From NCBI RefSeq assembly GCF_011397635.1, contig NC_064755.1, forward strand, positions 37,926,059 through 37,990,058: a stretch of 64,000 bases of DNA, read 5' to 3'. The stretch comes from Epinephelus fuscoguttatus. Taxonomy: Eukaryota > Chordata > Actinopteri > Perciformes > Serranidae. The stretch's first letter is position 1; every line of letters starts with the position of its first letter. Below, in pieces: positions 39,516 to 52,200 of this stretch. The translations under genes and the position numbers were made by a program. A model generated the notes under the pieces. The model was not told the DNA's origin, searched no databases, and saw only the letters and a list, made by a program, of their open reading frames with translations.

Positions 39516-42500
39516 TGGAATTACACACCTAGGGACCCTATATTCTCTTCCCATCTCTTCCCACAGACCAATGGCCTTCAAACGCCAGGTCTGCAGTTAG
39601 ACCCTTCTCCACAGAGCAGGCCACTATATTGACTCCAAACTCCATTCATCTAGCACCCTGTGTAAACTCAATACTATTTGACCTTGATTGGTCATAGGGT
39701 TGTAAATGAATCCCTGATTCACAAAGAGTTGGCACATTTGTGTACAGTATGTGAGCCAGCATGCAGATTACTCAGCGGCACACACATACAGGCCTTTCAT
39801 AGATGACACTTGGCCTGACTGGTTTTTGTTATCCTGAACTCACACGTTGTTGGATTCACGAAGTGAGTAAAAGAATGAGCCTGGACTCATTTAGTGGCAA
39901 TGTGATGACACATGCACACACACACACCACATTTTCCACGATGAGTTCCTCAAGCAGTGTCAGTGATGAGCTGGCTTTTAAGAGCCCTGTTTTCAGGTCC
40001 TGGGTGAATCCTACTGTCAGTGATAAACTCTAACATGTTATCTTTATCTCTCTAATAATCCTCACAGTGCAAAGCTAAAGTAGACAATATCAACTCAGAC
40101 AGTGGCAGCTGGCCTTTTTGGTTTCTATCTTTGTTGTTGAGCTCTTTGTGCTTGTTATCTTTAAGTGTTAACTCTTGGTGATAATCAGGACAAGGTTTGC
40201 TGTTGGAGTTGAATTGACTTTATCACACTATATGCAGGTGGTGCTGTCAGTGTTTCGTAACTAGCTTTATCAGACCTCTGGGTTGTTGTCAGCGAGCTGC
40301 TGGCTGGCTGCTGCTATAGCGCTCTGGCGGCTGGCCTGCCTGCCTCTCCCCAACAGCTGCTTCTCATAAAGATTTCATCCTCCCCTCTATCCCTCTGTCC
40401 CTCCATCCCTTTGTCCAGCCCCACAGAAACAGCTAACACCATGACATCATCATCCCTTGCTTGTTCTTCCCCAAACTGCTCTCTGTTTCTCTCTGTCATT
40501 TCGAAATACCTAAAAAGGGCAACGTCGCTCACGGCCCACACTGCATTTCACAGTTATCAGGACATGGAGGCACACAAAATACAGAAAGCAACCAAAAAGA
40601 GGCAGCGCCTCAACCACTTGTCATCCTTATGAGTGAGGTTTTGAAGTAAAACTAGGACAAGGAGAGAACATGATAGCTCAAAGTGGGAATTATATACTGC
40701 GAGGAAAAAAATGTTTATTTTCCTCTTTTTCTGTCTGCACCCACGCTGAGTTGAGGACCCTATCCCCTACAAGATGTGGCTCAGTATAGCATGTGCCAAA
40801 GCCTTGCCTGCAATCAATTTAACACACCACTGCACATTTAGCCTGCTCTTTCTGGAATGGCAAACTTGGCGGCTTTTTCCCTCCCCGTCCTTCACTCTTT
40901 ATTTCTCCCTTTCATTCCCACTCAGTCTTGGAGTTGTGGGCACAAAAGTATGATGAAGGAGAGAGTGATGGATAGGAGGGAAGGATGAAGGGGGACTGGT
41001 TTTTAAGCCTTATAGCCTCTCATCCTCTTCCATACTGAACTGTACCACATCTACCTTCTGTAGATCTGGAGCAGAGATTATTCATGCACAGCCAACTTGT
41101 TTTGAGCACTGACATTAAGTGCTTGGTTTGAGCGATATGGGGATTTCACAGTGACTGACATGTTGCCTTGACCAGGCTTTGACGGGGTTTTGCCTGGTTC
41201 CTGAAGAAGCAGAAAAGGAAGGGTTGATGGTAAAGGAAGGGATGTATGGAGAGGAGGAGGGAAGGAGAGGGTCGGGCAAATAAACAATGGAATTTTATCT
41301 GGGCTCGGCAGCCTCCCTCTCTCTTTTTCTCTCTCTGTTTCTGTCTCTGTGTCCTGTTCAGGGCCCCTGCTGCTTTCCCAAGCTGATTTCATAGCAAGGC
41401 CTTGGATTCGAGCCAAACAGGCCAACTCTATCACTATGTGTGCCTGTATCTGCATGTGTATCTGCCCATGCATGCGACTGACAGCCAGAAAGTGTGTTAC
41501 ATACAAGCCTGGAAGCTGCACACTCGTTGACTTTATCAATTTTTCCGGCACGCCATGTTTACCTCTCACTCATCTCCACACATTACTGACATACATTACT
41601 CTTCCATCCTTATCTTTTCATTCTTCATCCAACCACAGACCACAGGGACCTGTGCTATATGTTGTACAGCGGTAAAGATGACTATCAGTTGGCCTTTAGG
41701 AGCAAAAGACAAGCACACACAAACACACACAGTGGATGCACAAGCCATCCTGCTGCCAAGTGTCCTGTTCAAACCTATTGATAGTCCTCCTGCCCTGCTG
41801 TGCTGTCCTCTTACCCCTCCACTTCTCCCCCTGCTCCCTCCATTGTTAGGAGAGGATGGACGTGAGACAGCACTGAAGCTGGTTTAGCCACAGAACCAGA
41901 CAGGAACTGAAGGGGGATACCACAAACAATTAATTTCTCCCTGCATGCCTTTTTGCTTATCAATCCACGCTAAATATAACACAAAAGTGTCCATTGTTGT
42001 ATTTGTAATGCTGCACATATAGCATTTCTTGTTATTGTGGTTGTCGTTTATGACTGAGACTCTGACGGCCTGGGTGTCTACAGTCTATCCCGCTGGGAGC
42101 TGGAAGAATGGGCCAAAATATTACCTCAGAAAATGTATAAACAAACCTTAATTATAATTGGGGCCACAGAGGAAGCCACTATGGCTGTAATTATGGCGCA
42201 CAGGCACAACCAAAGGGACAGAATGCTGCACCATTTAGGAGGCCTCTTATGCATGAAATGAATTGTTCTTGTTTATGTTTGTGCACACAAACTGACAGGA
42301 AGTGTGATGTGATTGGCAGGAAATGGGGATAAGACTGACCTCCTTCGTCTCCTGAAATGAAGTCATCAGGATTTTGCACAGCAAGCTTGTTTTTTTTTTG
42401 CTAAAGAATTAACCCCATACAATAAGAACTTGAGTTTGTTGATAAATGGGACAGCTCCGACTACAACAAGGTCAGAGCGGCAGCAAACGGAAGGAAAACT

Positions 42501-43720
42501 CCAGACAAACTCAGCAAAATCCTTCTAAAAGTCCTTCTCAGTTGTTCCACCTGTCAGAGTTTACAAATGTCCATCCCGTAACAGTTTAACCACAGGCCTT
42601 TAACGGGGAAGGTCTCCCATTTCCCTTTGGAGTTTGTGGCTTCCATTCCACATTCCAGTGACTACAAATGGTGCAACTTGCAGGCTAATGATGCACTAAA
42701 GTCTCCAATGTGATAAGCCCTTCTGGAAGTACAAGTTTAGAGGGGAAGCCTTTGACGTTGTTGGCCTGATAAAAGGTGAAAATTAAGTGTATAATTGAAA
42801 AAGATTTGTGGAAGCTTTTAAGCACAGAGGAGATTTTTAAACCCGGACTGACCTGTTGGAAAATTGGATTATAAATGAATTCTTCCACCTCAGCAATGGC
42901 CAATCGCCAGCAAATACAAAGAGGCCCTAACTAGCTCAATGAGGAGCAGAGAAGCCTCTCTAACAGAGAGAAAGACAAGATCATCACAAAAAGAGGAGAA
43001 AAAGAAGAGAAGGAGGAGGATGGATCCGTCTTGGAGGCAGAGTAAACAAATCTCTCTCTATCCCCCCCATCTGGGAAAGGGTGTCATGTTACGCCTCTTT
43101 GCAGAGTCGGAGCATCTGTCCTTCGACTCCCTCCCACAGACATGCCAGCCCCTCCTCCCCATAGACAGAGAGCTCCCATCAGCAGAGCTCCTGACTCATC
43201 CCCAGTCTGCTCCCAATTACCCTGCTGGCTCCACAGACCTGTGCCCATGCCAACACATCCCGGGGCCCACTTTTAAACAGCTCTCACTTTGGCCTACATA
43301 ACCTCATCCAACACTGCCTCTGTCCTATCCAAAACTTTGGTAGTCTACATTTGCAGCTGAAGAACTACTCCAGCTTCAGGCAGCATCGAACGGTTTGGTG
43401 ATGTCAAAGGCGTCAGTGTGTTTCAAACTAAAGTACTTGTTGGGTTGTCTCACAGCGTCTGAAACCACAACGATAAATTGGGGGTGACAATTATTATAAC
43501 TTTCCGAAACAGACAATCCGGCCGTCACGCCGACTTCACGCAGTTACTGGCCAGGTGTGCAGTGGTATGAAAGTAAGTACTATTTTTCCATTCATCACAT
43601 AACTGCTTCCGACACACTTCACTCATACAGCCAAATATACAACCAGCCCCATTTAGGTTACTTATGACATATAAATACTTTTGCTTATTTTTACATACTT
43701 AAACACTTCTTGTGCAGCCA

Positions 43721-44428
43721 ATAGAGTGTGCCAGTAAACCCGGAACTCCGTTAGCGCTTTTAGCACTTCTGGTTCTCTTGTCTAAAAGTCAATACGTTTT
43801 TTGAATGGGATTTTGGTAAAATGCCTCAAATAAGGTCTGTTGTTAACAAAAGCTTAAGCGAGTTTCAGGTTTTGTTCTACGACATAAAACACGTCAGTAA
43901 ATACCCTACTTGTGAATTTTGAAGCTTTTACGTGTCATAAAAAAGGCGGTTGCTAACAAGTTGCTCAATACGACTACAAACCCTGTCGGGGACATTAAAC
44001 GTCATCACCCCCAGACAGGCGAGAGTGCTGGCAGTCCACCATTACAGCTTCTTATGTAGCTTAAACAGTCTGATTTCCCCATTATACAATGTTTTTAAAA
44101 TAAAGCGGCCAAAATCAGTTGAAAGCTTAGTGGCGGTGACGTCAAGAGTCATGCGACCGTGGAATAGTCATGTAGTCCGTTAAAGCCTAACGTTAGCTTT
44201 TTACTTCTGCTGATCGCATTTAAGCTTCAAATGCGGTATGAAAGGTGTTCATATGTGAAGATTATCTCGCTGAACAAAACCTGTAAGTATCATAAACTTG
44301 TGTTAGCCACAGAGCTTATTTTCTGACATAATCCAAAACGCAATGCAAAAACCACATTCACTTTCTCTTCCGGGAACCAGCGCGATGCTAAACTTCCGGT
44401 TTTTGATGTCAGCCCTGGCACACTCTAT
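43721..44428. mobile_element. 708-bp non-autonomous DNA transposon
   Basis: Inverted ends: ATAGAGTGTGCCAG (43,721-43,734) at the left and CTGGCACACTCTAT (44,415-44,428) at the right, perfect over 14 bases. A second match, AACCCGGAA / TTCCGG, lies just inside. The interior is unusually CpG-containing and has no long frame. Family not identified. Confidence 0.75.
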
Positions 44429-46459
44429 ACTCTAGTATTGTAGTAGTCTTGTATGCAACACTAAAACACTATTCGCTATGTAAAGATATAGTGGGGAAAT
44501 GGCATCCAAAGCAGAGAGCTAAGTTTCACTACCTCACTGTGTGTTGTAATCCGAGCTTCCCACATGCATGTGTGTATTCCACTGACTAGCTCATCGCTAC
44601 TGCTTTGCACTTGCTTATGTGACAGTTTTGGGGCATAGATGTCATGGAACGGTAGCGCCCACCCTCCGGTTCCCCCCAGTTACCAACCTTTGCTCTGTCA
44701 TTACTGTTGCTATTGTTCCGTGCTGTTTATGCAGTTAGCACCGTTAGCTACTAGCCGCCAGCTGAGCCACCTCCATGTTGAGAACCATGCCTGAACATCT
44801 CATATGCTCTGCATTTCACATAGAAACCCTATAAGAATATATTCTCTGTTCTATACTTTGGTGATCCTCTGACCAAGCAGGTCAAACTTTTCACTTATTC
44901 AGTGAAATATCTCAACATTATTACCTGGACTGACACCAAATTTTGTACATTTTATACAGAGCTACCATGAAGTTGGCATTTGTGATTTAAGTCTAATGTC
45001 TCGACAACTATTTGATGGATTTCCATAAAATAAGGGGCAGACATTCTAATACTTAAGTGCTAATTACAACTGTTAGCATGCTTACACACTTAATTAAGAT
45101 GGTGAACATCTTAATTTTAAATATCAGCATTAGTATGGGCATTGGGAGTATGTTAGCATTCTGGCCTTAGCACTGCGTGTGGTTATAGTCTCTAAGTCAG
45201 AAATGATTTCCATCCACTCATATTGGACAATAAAGCTATTCTGAATCTGAAACGTCTGCTATCCCTTTAAATTTTTCTGAATCCAGCTCCCTTCCTTCCC
45301 AAGACAAATTAGTGCACACCGTGGGCTCATCTGGCAGTAAGAAACAAGACCTTGGTGTAGATGCACCTGCGGTTGGAGCACTGTGGTTGCCGCAAGCATA
45401 AATCATCACTGACAGAGTAAGTAAGGCCATTGACAGGAGAGCTCGCCAAACAAAAGAAGCCATGGAGCTCTTCCTGGCAGCCAGCCTCCCTGTTTGGCAG
45501 GCAGAGATGAATTTCAGTGGGTGAGGTAATTCATAAACAGCCACAGGTAATATGCCAGGTGATAGACACACACCTTCTGTCGTCTGCAACCACAGCTGTA
45601 TTCAGTTTCACCATGCCATTAAACACAGGAGACAGACATGGCATGTCTTACACCTCAGACAATACCTGTCTCTGCTGTTAACAACACCCAAAGGGCCTGG
45701 ATTTTACACATGAGGAAGTGTCATTGAATACACCATCATTCACAGGGAAAAAAAAGACTCCCTACAGTGAGCAGTATTTACAGCATCTGATATTACATTG
45801 TGCTGACACACAATGTGGGATTTTTGAGCCTAATGGTAAAACCTTTCCTCTCTAAAACAGGCTCAGCCACAGTAAACGTGCAGCAGTGAGTGGACCTACA
45901 GAGCCTTTCAACAATAACCTGGCTTCTTCAGCACACTAACATTATTCTCTGGGCCCCAGATCAAATTTCTCCTCCAAGCCACAGTCTCTGAGCTGAGCTC
46001 CAAAGCCAAAATCCTCTCCTCTCCTTCTCCTTCCTGTTTTCCCCCTTTCACATTTTAAGGGTTCCGCTTGAGAATTCCCACCAGAGCTCCCCCGTCCCAT
46101 CCCTGCTCCCCTGCTCCTCTGCACGCCTGCACAGAAACAGATTTTTATAATTCGCCCGCCGATCCCCAGGGGAGCCGAGCAAGGCGAGAGCTTGGGAAAG
46201 TTCTCTTCCGGAGTGTAAACTCCAGAGTCAGAGTCGGAGCCGACGTTTTTGACCTCCACACACCCTGTGACCAACAACTGTGAGCCTGAGCCAAGACCGC
46301 CAGTGGACAAAAAACTGAGTGAAATGGAGAGGGGAGTTTAGCGCCACTGAAGCAAGCCAAACAAAACTGATCTAAAGGTGTGTGTTTCCATCATAATCTC
46401 CTCAGGATCCTCAGGACAAATTGTACTCAACACATAGCAAATATACTGACATTCAAACA

Positions 46460-47815
46460 GTGCTGGGCAGTAATAGTATTACTTCTCCCAGTAACAAACA
46501 GTGTAATGAATTACTGATAAAATTTCAGTGATAACATTACAGTTACCCCAAAAACAAATAAGTCATTATGACCTTACTTTTATTGTGACCCTCCTAACGG
46601 ATTTGAGATCAAACAATCCACCACATCCCAGGGTTGATTTTCGTAATTGTTGCGCATGCACATCACAAAGCAGCAAACTAGCGTGGAAGACGGAATACTT
46701 AACATTCGGTGGTGACGTGTCCCCATTTCTTTGATTTTGTAACAAGGAAAGATGACAAGACCATCATGGCTGCAGGTAGTGGTGCTAGGACTCTTTCCAC
46801 TGCGAAAAACACGACCTCAAACCTCCTGAAACAACTACTAGAACCGACAGCACAAAAACGTGAAGATCGTGGAATTGCACCCCACCAAAGGTGAGTCCTC
46901 CTCGACAGTGGAGGATGGTTGTGGCCCTACAAGAGCTATACAACTAGAACTGGAATTTAACTGTGGACAGTTGCAGACTACAAGCAACAAAGAGTTAATG
47001 AAGATTGTGGCTGAATATTTTTTAAAGAAATGTTACCTACTTCCACGTCTGACCCTCCGTCTTTTGGACAGATCCTTGGGAAAATACCGGCCACAGGCAA
47101 GAGAGGACCCCCAGGTGAAGAACCATTTGCAAGCTATCTAATTGGAGATGACTCTAACATTCACAGAATCGTACATATGAAGTCTAAATGTTGAAGAGAA
47201 AGGATGCAATTGCCAATTTTGTGGGGTGTAACCAAAAAGTAATATAACAAGCAGTATAATGACTTAGGGTTAGGCAGGGAGTAATAAGCAAAAAAATAGC
47301 CTAATATTACTGTTACTGTTATTACTATTGCTGTAGTTGTACACTCATGAGATGTTACATTTTAACCAAAACAGTCACTGTAAATGTAATATCATCAATC
47401 TATTCCTGAACTACAGTATGAGAGGAAGAATTCTAACTTTGCCTAATCAGACTAAAAGTACCCAAAGTATTTACCATAATGACATGAAGCAAAAATGTCC
47501 TTCTGGTATTTCTGAAACTGCAAAGTGCAAACAGCATGTCCTTTGCTCAACTGATTAATGATTTCAGCATCATATCAGAAATACTGAGCAATATCACAAG
47601 AAAAAAAGTTATTTACACAAAAATCAATAGTTTTTTAATGTAACTGAGCCTATCCCTATATAAACTAGACATTTCTGAGAAGGACTGACATAGACTGACA
47701 CCGGCCTCAGCAAATACAACCTAATACTATATAGCAGTATAAGAAGGATGAGATTATTGTAGCCGTCATTACTGTGGAGACAGGCAAAGAGAAAACTACT
47801 ACTTTCCCAGCTCTA
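46460..47815 (+). pseudogene. decayed hAT-type transposon with BED-finger transposase remnants
   Basis: Begins CAGTGCTGGGCAGTAATA, a hAT-like terminus. Translated pieces match hAT transposase N-termini: FDFVTRKDDKT with GARTLSTAKNTTSNLLKQLL (BED-finger region, about 46,730-46,860, with the cysteine pair lost). After a frameshift come LMKIVAEYFLKKCYLLP and, in another frame, DPPSFGQILGKIPATGKRGP (about 46,995-47,110). The catalytic core is absent. The right boundary is uncertain; CTACTACTTTCCCAGCTCTAG near 47,800 may be the other end. Confidence 0.6.
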
Positions 47816-50800
47816 GAGCTTAACAAGACAGTGTTTAGATATGATTTGGTGTGATCAAAGCTCTGTGTCTGCAGTGTGTCTGGAGTATCTACTCATTAAG
47901 TTGTTACACTTGGATGAACCTCCAGACAATGTTTTAATTCTCATTATAGAGTGGATCCCTAAATTGACAGGTAAACAAAATTCTTCTCATTCTACATCAT
48001 GGCTGCAAGAGAAAGAAGAAGAGGAAGGGAAGAAGAAGAAGAAAAAGAAGAAGACGACGAAGAGAAGAGTGGTAGGCTGATGATTTGAAGGTCACTGCTC
48101 TTACAGTTTTTCCATCTCAAATATTACACACACACGCAGCACATAACCAAACTAACAAAGCATGCGGTAACCTTTTCCCATTTTGCTTGGAATGCTCATT
48201 ATAACATGGCAACCGGAGCCTAAATCAACGAGCTGTACAGCCACATTAGAGTTACACTTTGAACCCACATGGAGGCATTCCATTCCAGACGGCAGCCTTC
48301 CCCACACACAACTTCTTTTTCCGTGCCGGGGATGTCAAACAAATGGTAAATGCATGTTCACGTGCAAGCACAGTTTTTCAGTGGATGTTCAAGTATGTGT
48401 GGCCATGTGTTTGCATCGATGTGTCTGTGCATATTTTGGTCTATATTTCCATGTCTGTGTCTGAGTCTGTCTATGCCTGTTTTTCTGCATGCATTTGTGT
48501 GTGTTCTAGGGTGTGTGTGTGTTCGGGTTTATGCCACTGCCATGCACTGCCAGCGGGCACAAGCTGCAAAACCAAACCAAGCTTGAAACACTGGGCTTCT
48601 GCATGGTCTTCATCAGCATCGGTTTGCTGTGATAATTCTCCCGGCCCACATCTAACATCCTGCCATCAAACTGTAGCCGCCTCTGTCTTTGCCACTCTCT
48701 AAAGACCTAACTCTTCTAGAGATCCTCATTCTGTACTGTAGTCTGTGTACACAACACAGCAGGATAGGGATTCAGCCTGCCATGTCCTGTTAAATGTCCC
48801 AATTAGAGTTGCAGCAGCTATTTTCTCTCAAGCTATGGTGTGATTTCTTTTTAATACAACTCAGACAACTGCCAGACAGAGCAACAGCTTGCAAGCGACA
48901 GGCTGTGAGAGAAGAGTGCATGCATATACATGTGTATGTCAGGGTTAAGGGAGCATTTAATGAAAGAAACATGGCCAGCTGCCAACTGGATAAATGTCTC
49001 CAGTATCCAGTGTGATGGTATGCATTATCCATGCATGCATGTACGCGCGTGTGTGTTGCTTTGACTCTTACGCAGACGAGGTTAGGGGTGTCTAAAATGG
49101 TATGCATTATCCATGCATCTGTGTGTTTGTATGAGGAGGGGGTGTTTTTGATCATGGCTAAACCCATGGCCATCTACCAACATCACAGACAATACGTCCC
49201 CCACCATATCTTTGAAACAAGAAGAATTCTTTCACCATCACCACAGGATACATTCTTTCTGAGCACGTCACCGTGGTGACAACAGCAGCCCGGGATCGGC
49301 AGGAGATTGGCCCGGTGGGGTCTTTAAGTTGTAGGCCGCCCCCGCAGTGCGCCTGTCAAAAGCCAGTTCCTGTAAAAGGAGGGGTATACAGGCCGTAACC
49401 TCCTAAAGCCCTGCTGTCACTTCTCTGGGCAGAAAAGAATAGAGAAGACAGATGTCACTGGCTGCATCCGCTTACGCACACAAATACGCACCCACATGTA
49501 CACACACACAGTCATAGATGCAAACACACCATGCAAACTAAGAAAAAAATATACTGAACTGAAGTTAAACCATGAAAAATCATCACATTTTCACATGAGA
49601 ACAGTGGTACATATGCAGACATATGACTCATAAATGTGCTTATAAAAACATTTTCTGTCCATGTTTGTAAAATGTACATGTAAAACAGCCATCTAACAGT
49701 TAACTCGCTTGTAAATTGAGACCATAGTGTCAACGTGAAGCTAAACACTGTTTTCCTGGATGAATTTGCACTCTAGTGACTCATACCAATCATCAAGACC
49801 GATTTCTCCACTTCAGCACGCTTCCAAGAAAGAAATAACAAGCTGATTCAGTTGTGAGAGATGACAGACTTAGTCACGACGCTAAACATCTGGTGTTTGA
49901 GTTTTCAGGAGATGTCTTTTTTTCCCTTACAAAGCATGCATACTAATGAAAAAAATCTGCTAACCTCTGCTTGGTATATTTGAGACCTCATGCGTTGCAT
50001 TTGTTGATATGTCAGGGTGTGTTTATGCTACGAGTCATGAGTCACAGAGAGTGAAATGATAGATGGGCACTGGGTGAGAATGCCATGCATATGTGTGTGT
50101 CAATATTTTGGTGCAAAAGAAAGAAAGGAGGGAAAGGAACTGCTCGGAAAATGCCCTGAAAGTGAATGAGTGTGTGTCTGAGAGTAAAATGAATCACCAA
50201 GAGGAGAGGACTGAGGCACTCAGTGTGAATATTCTGAGTGATGAATACAAGGTCACAAATGCCCTCTTTTCCACCACAGTGCACATTGTCTCTGCACAGC
50301 AGTCATGCAGACAGTTAGCCTCTGCCCCTGACTCAGAATGTAAACAACTGACCCAATCTGACAGACCTCTATGTGTGTGTGATAGTAACAGTGGTACACG
50401 CACACACACATACACAATGGCTCCACACCAGAGCCCCTTTACAAGATTGCAGCCTACTTATTACAACCTTGCTGACTAGCAGACAGACAGTCCCTCTGTC
50501 TTTATCTCCAACTCTATAAACCTTCTCCTCACAGTGCCTGAGAGTCAGCCAGTCTCAATTCAATAAACTCTCAACTTTACCCTGTTAAGTAAATACAACG
50601 TTAGGACAGACAGAAACAGGAGAGCAGAGGAATGTAGAAATGAGGTCCGTAAAACTGCTATCAACCTGCTGAAGCTGTTCATATATGCCAATATGAAAAT
50701 AACACTAACTTTAAAAGGTAGTGCAGAAAGTTGTCCCAAATCAAAGAGTACTTCAGCCGCACTTTGCATGGATCTAGTTCTTGGGTTTAATGATTGCCCA

Positions 50801-51325
50801 GCAGGCTCAACTAAAAGGCCGTTGAGATGAAGCCCCTGAGATTGATTATGTTGGCTGATTGATAACCATCTCTTAAGGGTCAGTGCTTATAGGACACAGC
50901 AGACATTCCTGTTGCACTGTGGTATGACACGCAACAGAGCATCCGTTATCTCACATGAAGTGATATGGCATGAGTCATGACACACAGACTCATGGAGTTT
51001 GTGTGTGTAGGATTTGTGTAGGATTTGGTGGCAGAGTGCAACTAGCTGAAACTTCTCCAAGTTTGAACCCTCAGTTAGGATTCCTTTAGTGTTGATTGTT
51101 CAGGAGGTTTTTACCGGGAGCTGAATTATCCACAGAGGTGTCTTCCTCTCCAAACAAACAAATCAGGTGATCAAAACCGCAAAAAACACTGAATAAAACA
51201 GTTTCATGTCTCATTTTGCTCGTTGCAGAGGGGCTGCTCACTATTGTGAGTGGTGCGAGAATGCAAGTGCCCCTATTTAGAGCCGGTGCTTAGTTTGTCT
51301 ATTCTAGGCTACTGTAGAGCATGGC

Positions 51326-51877
51326 TACCCTGGAATTTGAATTTGCTCAGCGAGTCACTCTGGCAATCAGTAATGATGCTCATTACCTATGCCCATGAAA
51401 CCGAGCTGCACCAATCACATCGGTGTATCTTATAGGCGGGCCAGAGGCAAGCTAAACAGATGACGACAGCTCTGCGATGATGAGGTCCGGAATCAGTCAG
51501 TAAAAACTGCAAGATGGCTACGGATGAACACCAGTTGTTTGAAACGGCTTTGGCCACTACAATGAACGAGTTAGACTTGGCTTTTTCTCTAAAAGAGGAA
51601 CAGAAGACGGCGTTCGAATCTTTCCTTTGCAAGAAGGACGTTTTTGCTGTTTTGCCGACCGGATACAGCAAGAGTCTAATCTACCAGTTAGCTCCGCTGG
51701 TAGCTAAGCTCTGTATACGTCACCCCGTGTATTGTTCTGATTGGTCGTAGTGTTATCCAATTGCGTGCAGTGATATTTACAAATGCACGCTTGGTGCCGC
51801 CCCTTGAGTTGGGCCATTTTCATTACTCATGGCCAGACCTTAAATCTTTCTAGATTTGGGTCTGGATTTCCAGGCTA
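51326..51877 (+). mobile_element. DNA transposon derivative carrying a helicase-like ORF, inserted in the MITE
   Basis: The insertion is bounded by a 9-bp direct repeat GAGCATGGC (51,317-51,325 and 51,878-51,886) inside the MITE. Its ends TACCCTGGAA and TTCCAGGCTA are short imperfect inverted repeats. It carries one open frame and AT-rich 3' sequence. Length and coding content suggest an internally deleted copy of a larger autonomous element. A 9-bp target duplication is compatible with several superfamilies, so I do not assign one. Confidence 0.65.
51514..51750 (+). CDS. RecQ-like helicase fragment encoded by the transposon
   Basis: A 78-codon frame starting AAGATGGCTACG. It encodes MATDEHQLFETALATTMNEL, then LKEEQKTAFESFLCKKDVFA and VLPTGYSKSLIYQLAPLVAK. 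FxLKxEQxxAxxxxLxxxDVFAVLPTGxGKSLIYQL is the Q motif plus Walker A of RecQ-family helicases. Here the second Walker glycine is serine (TGYSKS, residues 49-54), and the frame leaves homology after about residue 65 and stops. It is a fragment of a transposon-borne helicase, not a host gene, and cannot be an active ATPase by itself. Confidence 0.7.
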   Translation: MATDEHQLFETALATTMNELDLAFSLKEEQKTAFESFLCKKDVFAVLPTGYSKSLIYQLAPLVAKLCIRHPVYCSDWS

Positions 51878-51952
51878 GAGCATGGCAGAGCAACACAGTG
51901 GACTCCATGGATGGAGTTTGCCATGTTTCCATCTTAAACAATGATTCCTTAA

Positions 51953-52200
51953 AGGAGCCCTGTGGAGTTTTTGACCACTGGTGGCACTGCAGAGCTTCAT
52001 TTTGATGAAAATGTACCTTCTGGTTGCAGAGGGCAGTAATGAGGTGGATATTCATACCTTAGCTGGAAAACACCATATTAGTTGCTAGCCAGGCATGTAC
52101 AATAACTTGAATGGCAATAAATAAACTGGTGTTTACCTCAGAAACAAGCCACGCACCCAATTCAAACACTTTCACAGTTAAAAAAAGACTTTAATAGAGG
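51953..52200 (+). repeat. non-autonomous element with TTAA border, copy 2
   Basis: TTAA at 51,949-51,952 followed by AGGAGCCCTGTGGAGTTTTT, the same start as the copy near 10,080. The extent to the right is approximate. Confidence 0.45.

Larger units (their letters stand above)
51005..51910 (-). mobile_element. TTAA-type MITE (family A), minus orientation, split by a younger transposon
   Basis: Flanks at 51,005-51,325 and about 51,878-51,910 are the reverse complement of the element at 62,042 and 56,089. Shared blocks include TTCAGGAGGTTTTTACCGGG, AATTATCCACAGAGGTGTCT, CCCTATTTAGAGCCGGTG and the ATGG..GACTCCATGG region. The copy is interrupted by the 550-bp insertion below, and its far end is lost. 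Confidence 0.7.

Noticed and set aside
42939-43301. 120-codon frame opening with a Lys/Arg/Glu-rich segment
   Set aside because: The basic run comes from an AG-rich low-complexity tract; the rest has no domain and no splice-consistent continuation.
45236-45589. 117-codon minus-strand frame
   Set aside because: No recognisable family, no exon-like boundaries and no neighbouring exons in phase.
45940-46310. GC-richer block read as a possible exon (minus-strand frame of 122 codons)
   Set aside because: No consensus splice sites at suitable positions and no recognised protein motif; a regulatory block is possible but cannot be supported from the sequence.
48008-48066. Lys/Glu-rich coding-like stretch
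   Set aside because: It is an imperfect AAG/GAA microsatellite.
48259-48702. 147-codon plus-strand Cys/Val-rich frame
   Set aside because: Its composition comes from degenerate TG/TC-rich sequence (GTGTGTGTGT, TGTCTGTGTC), not from coding constraint.
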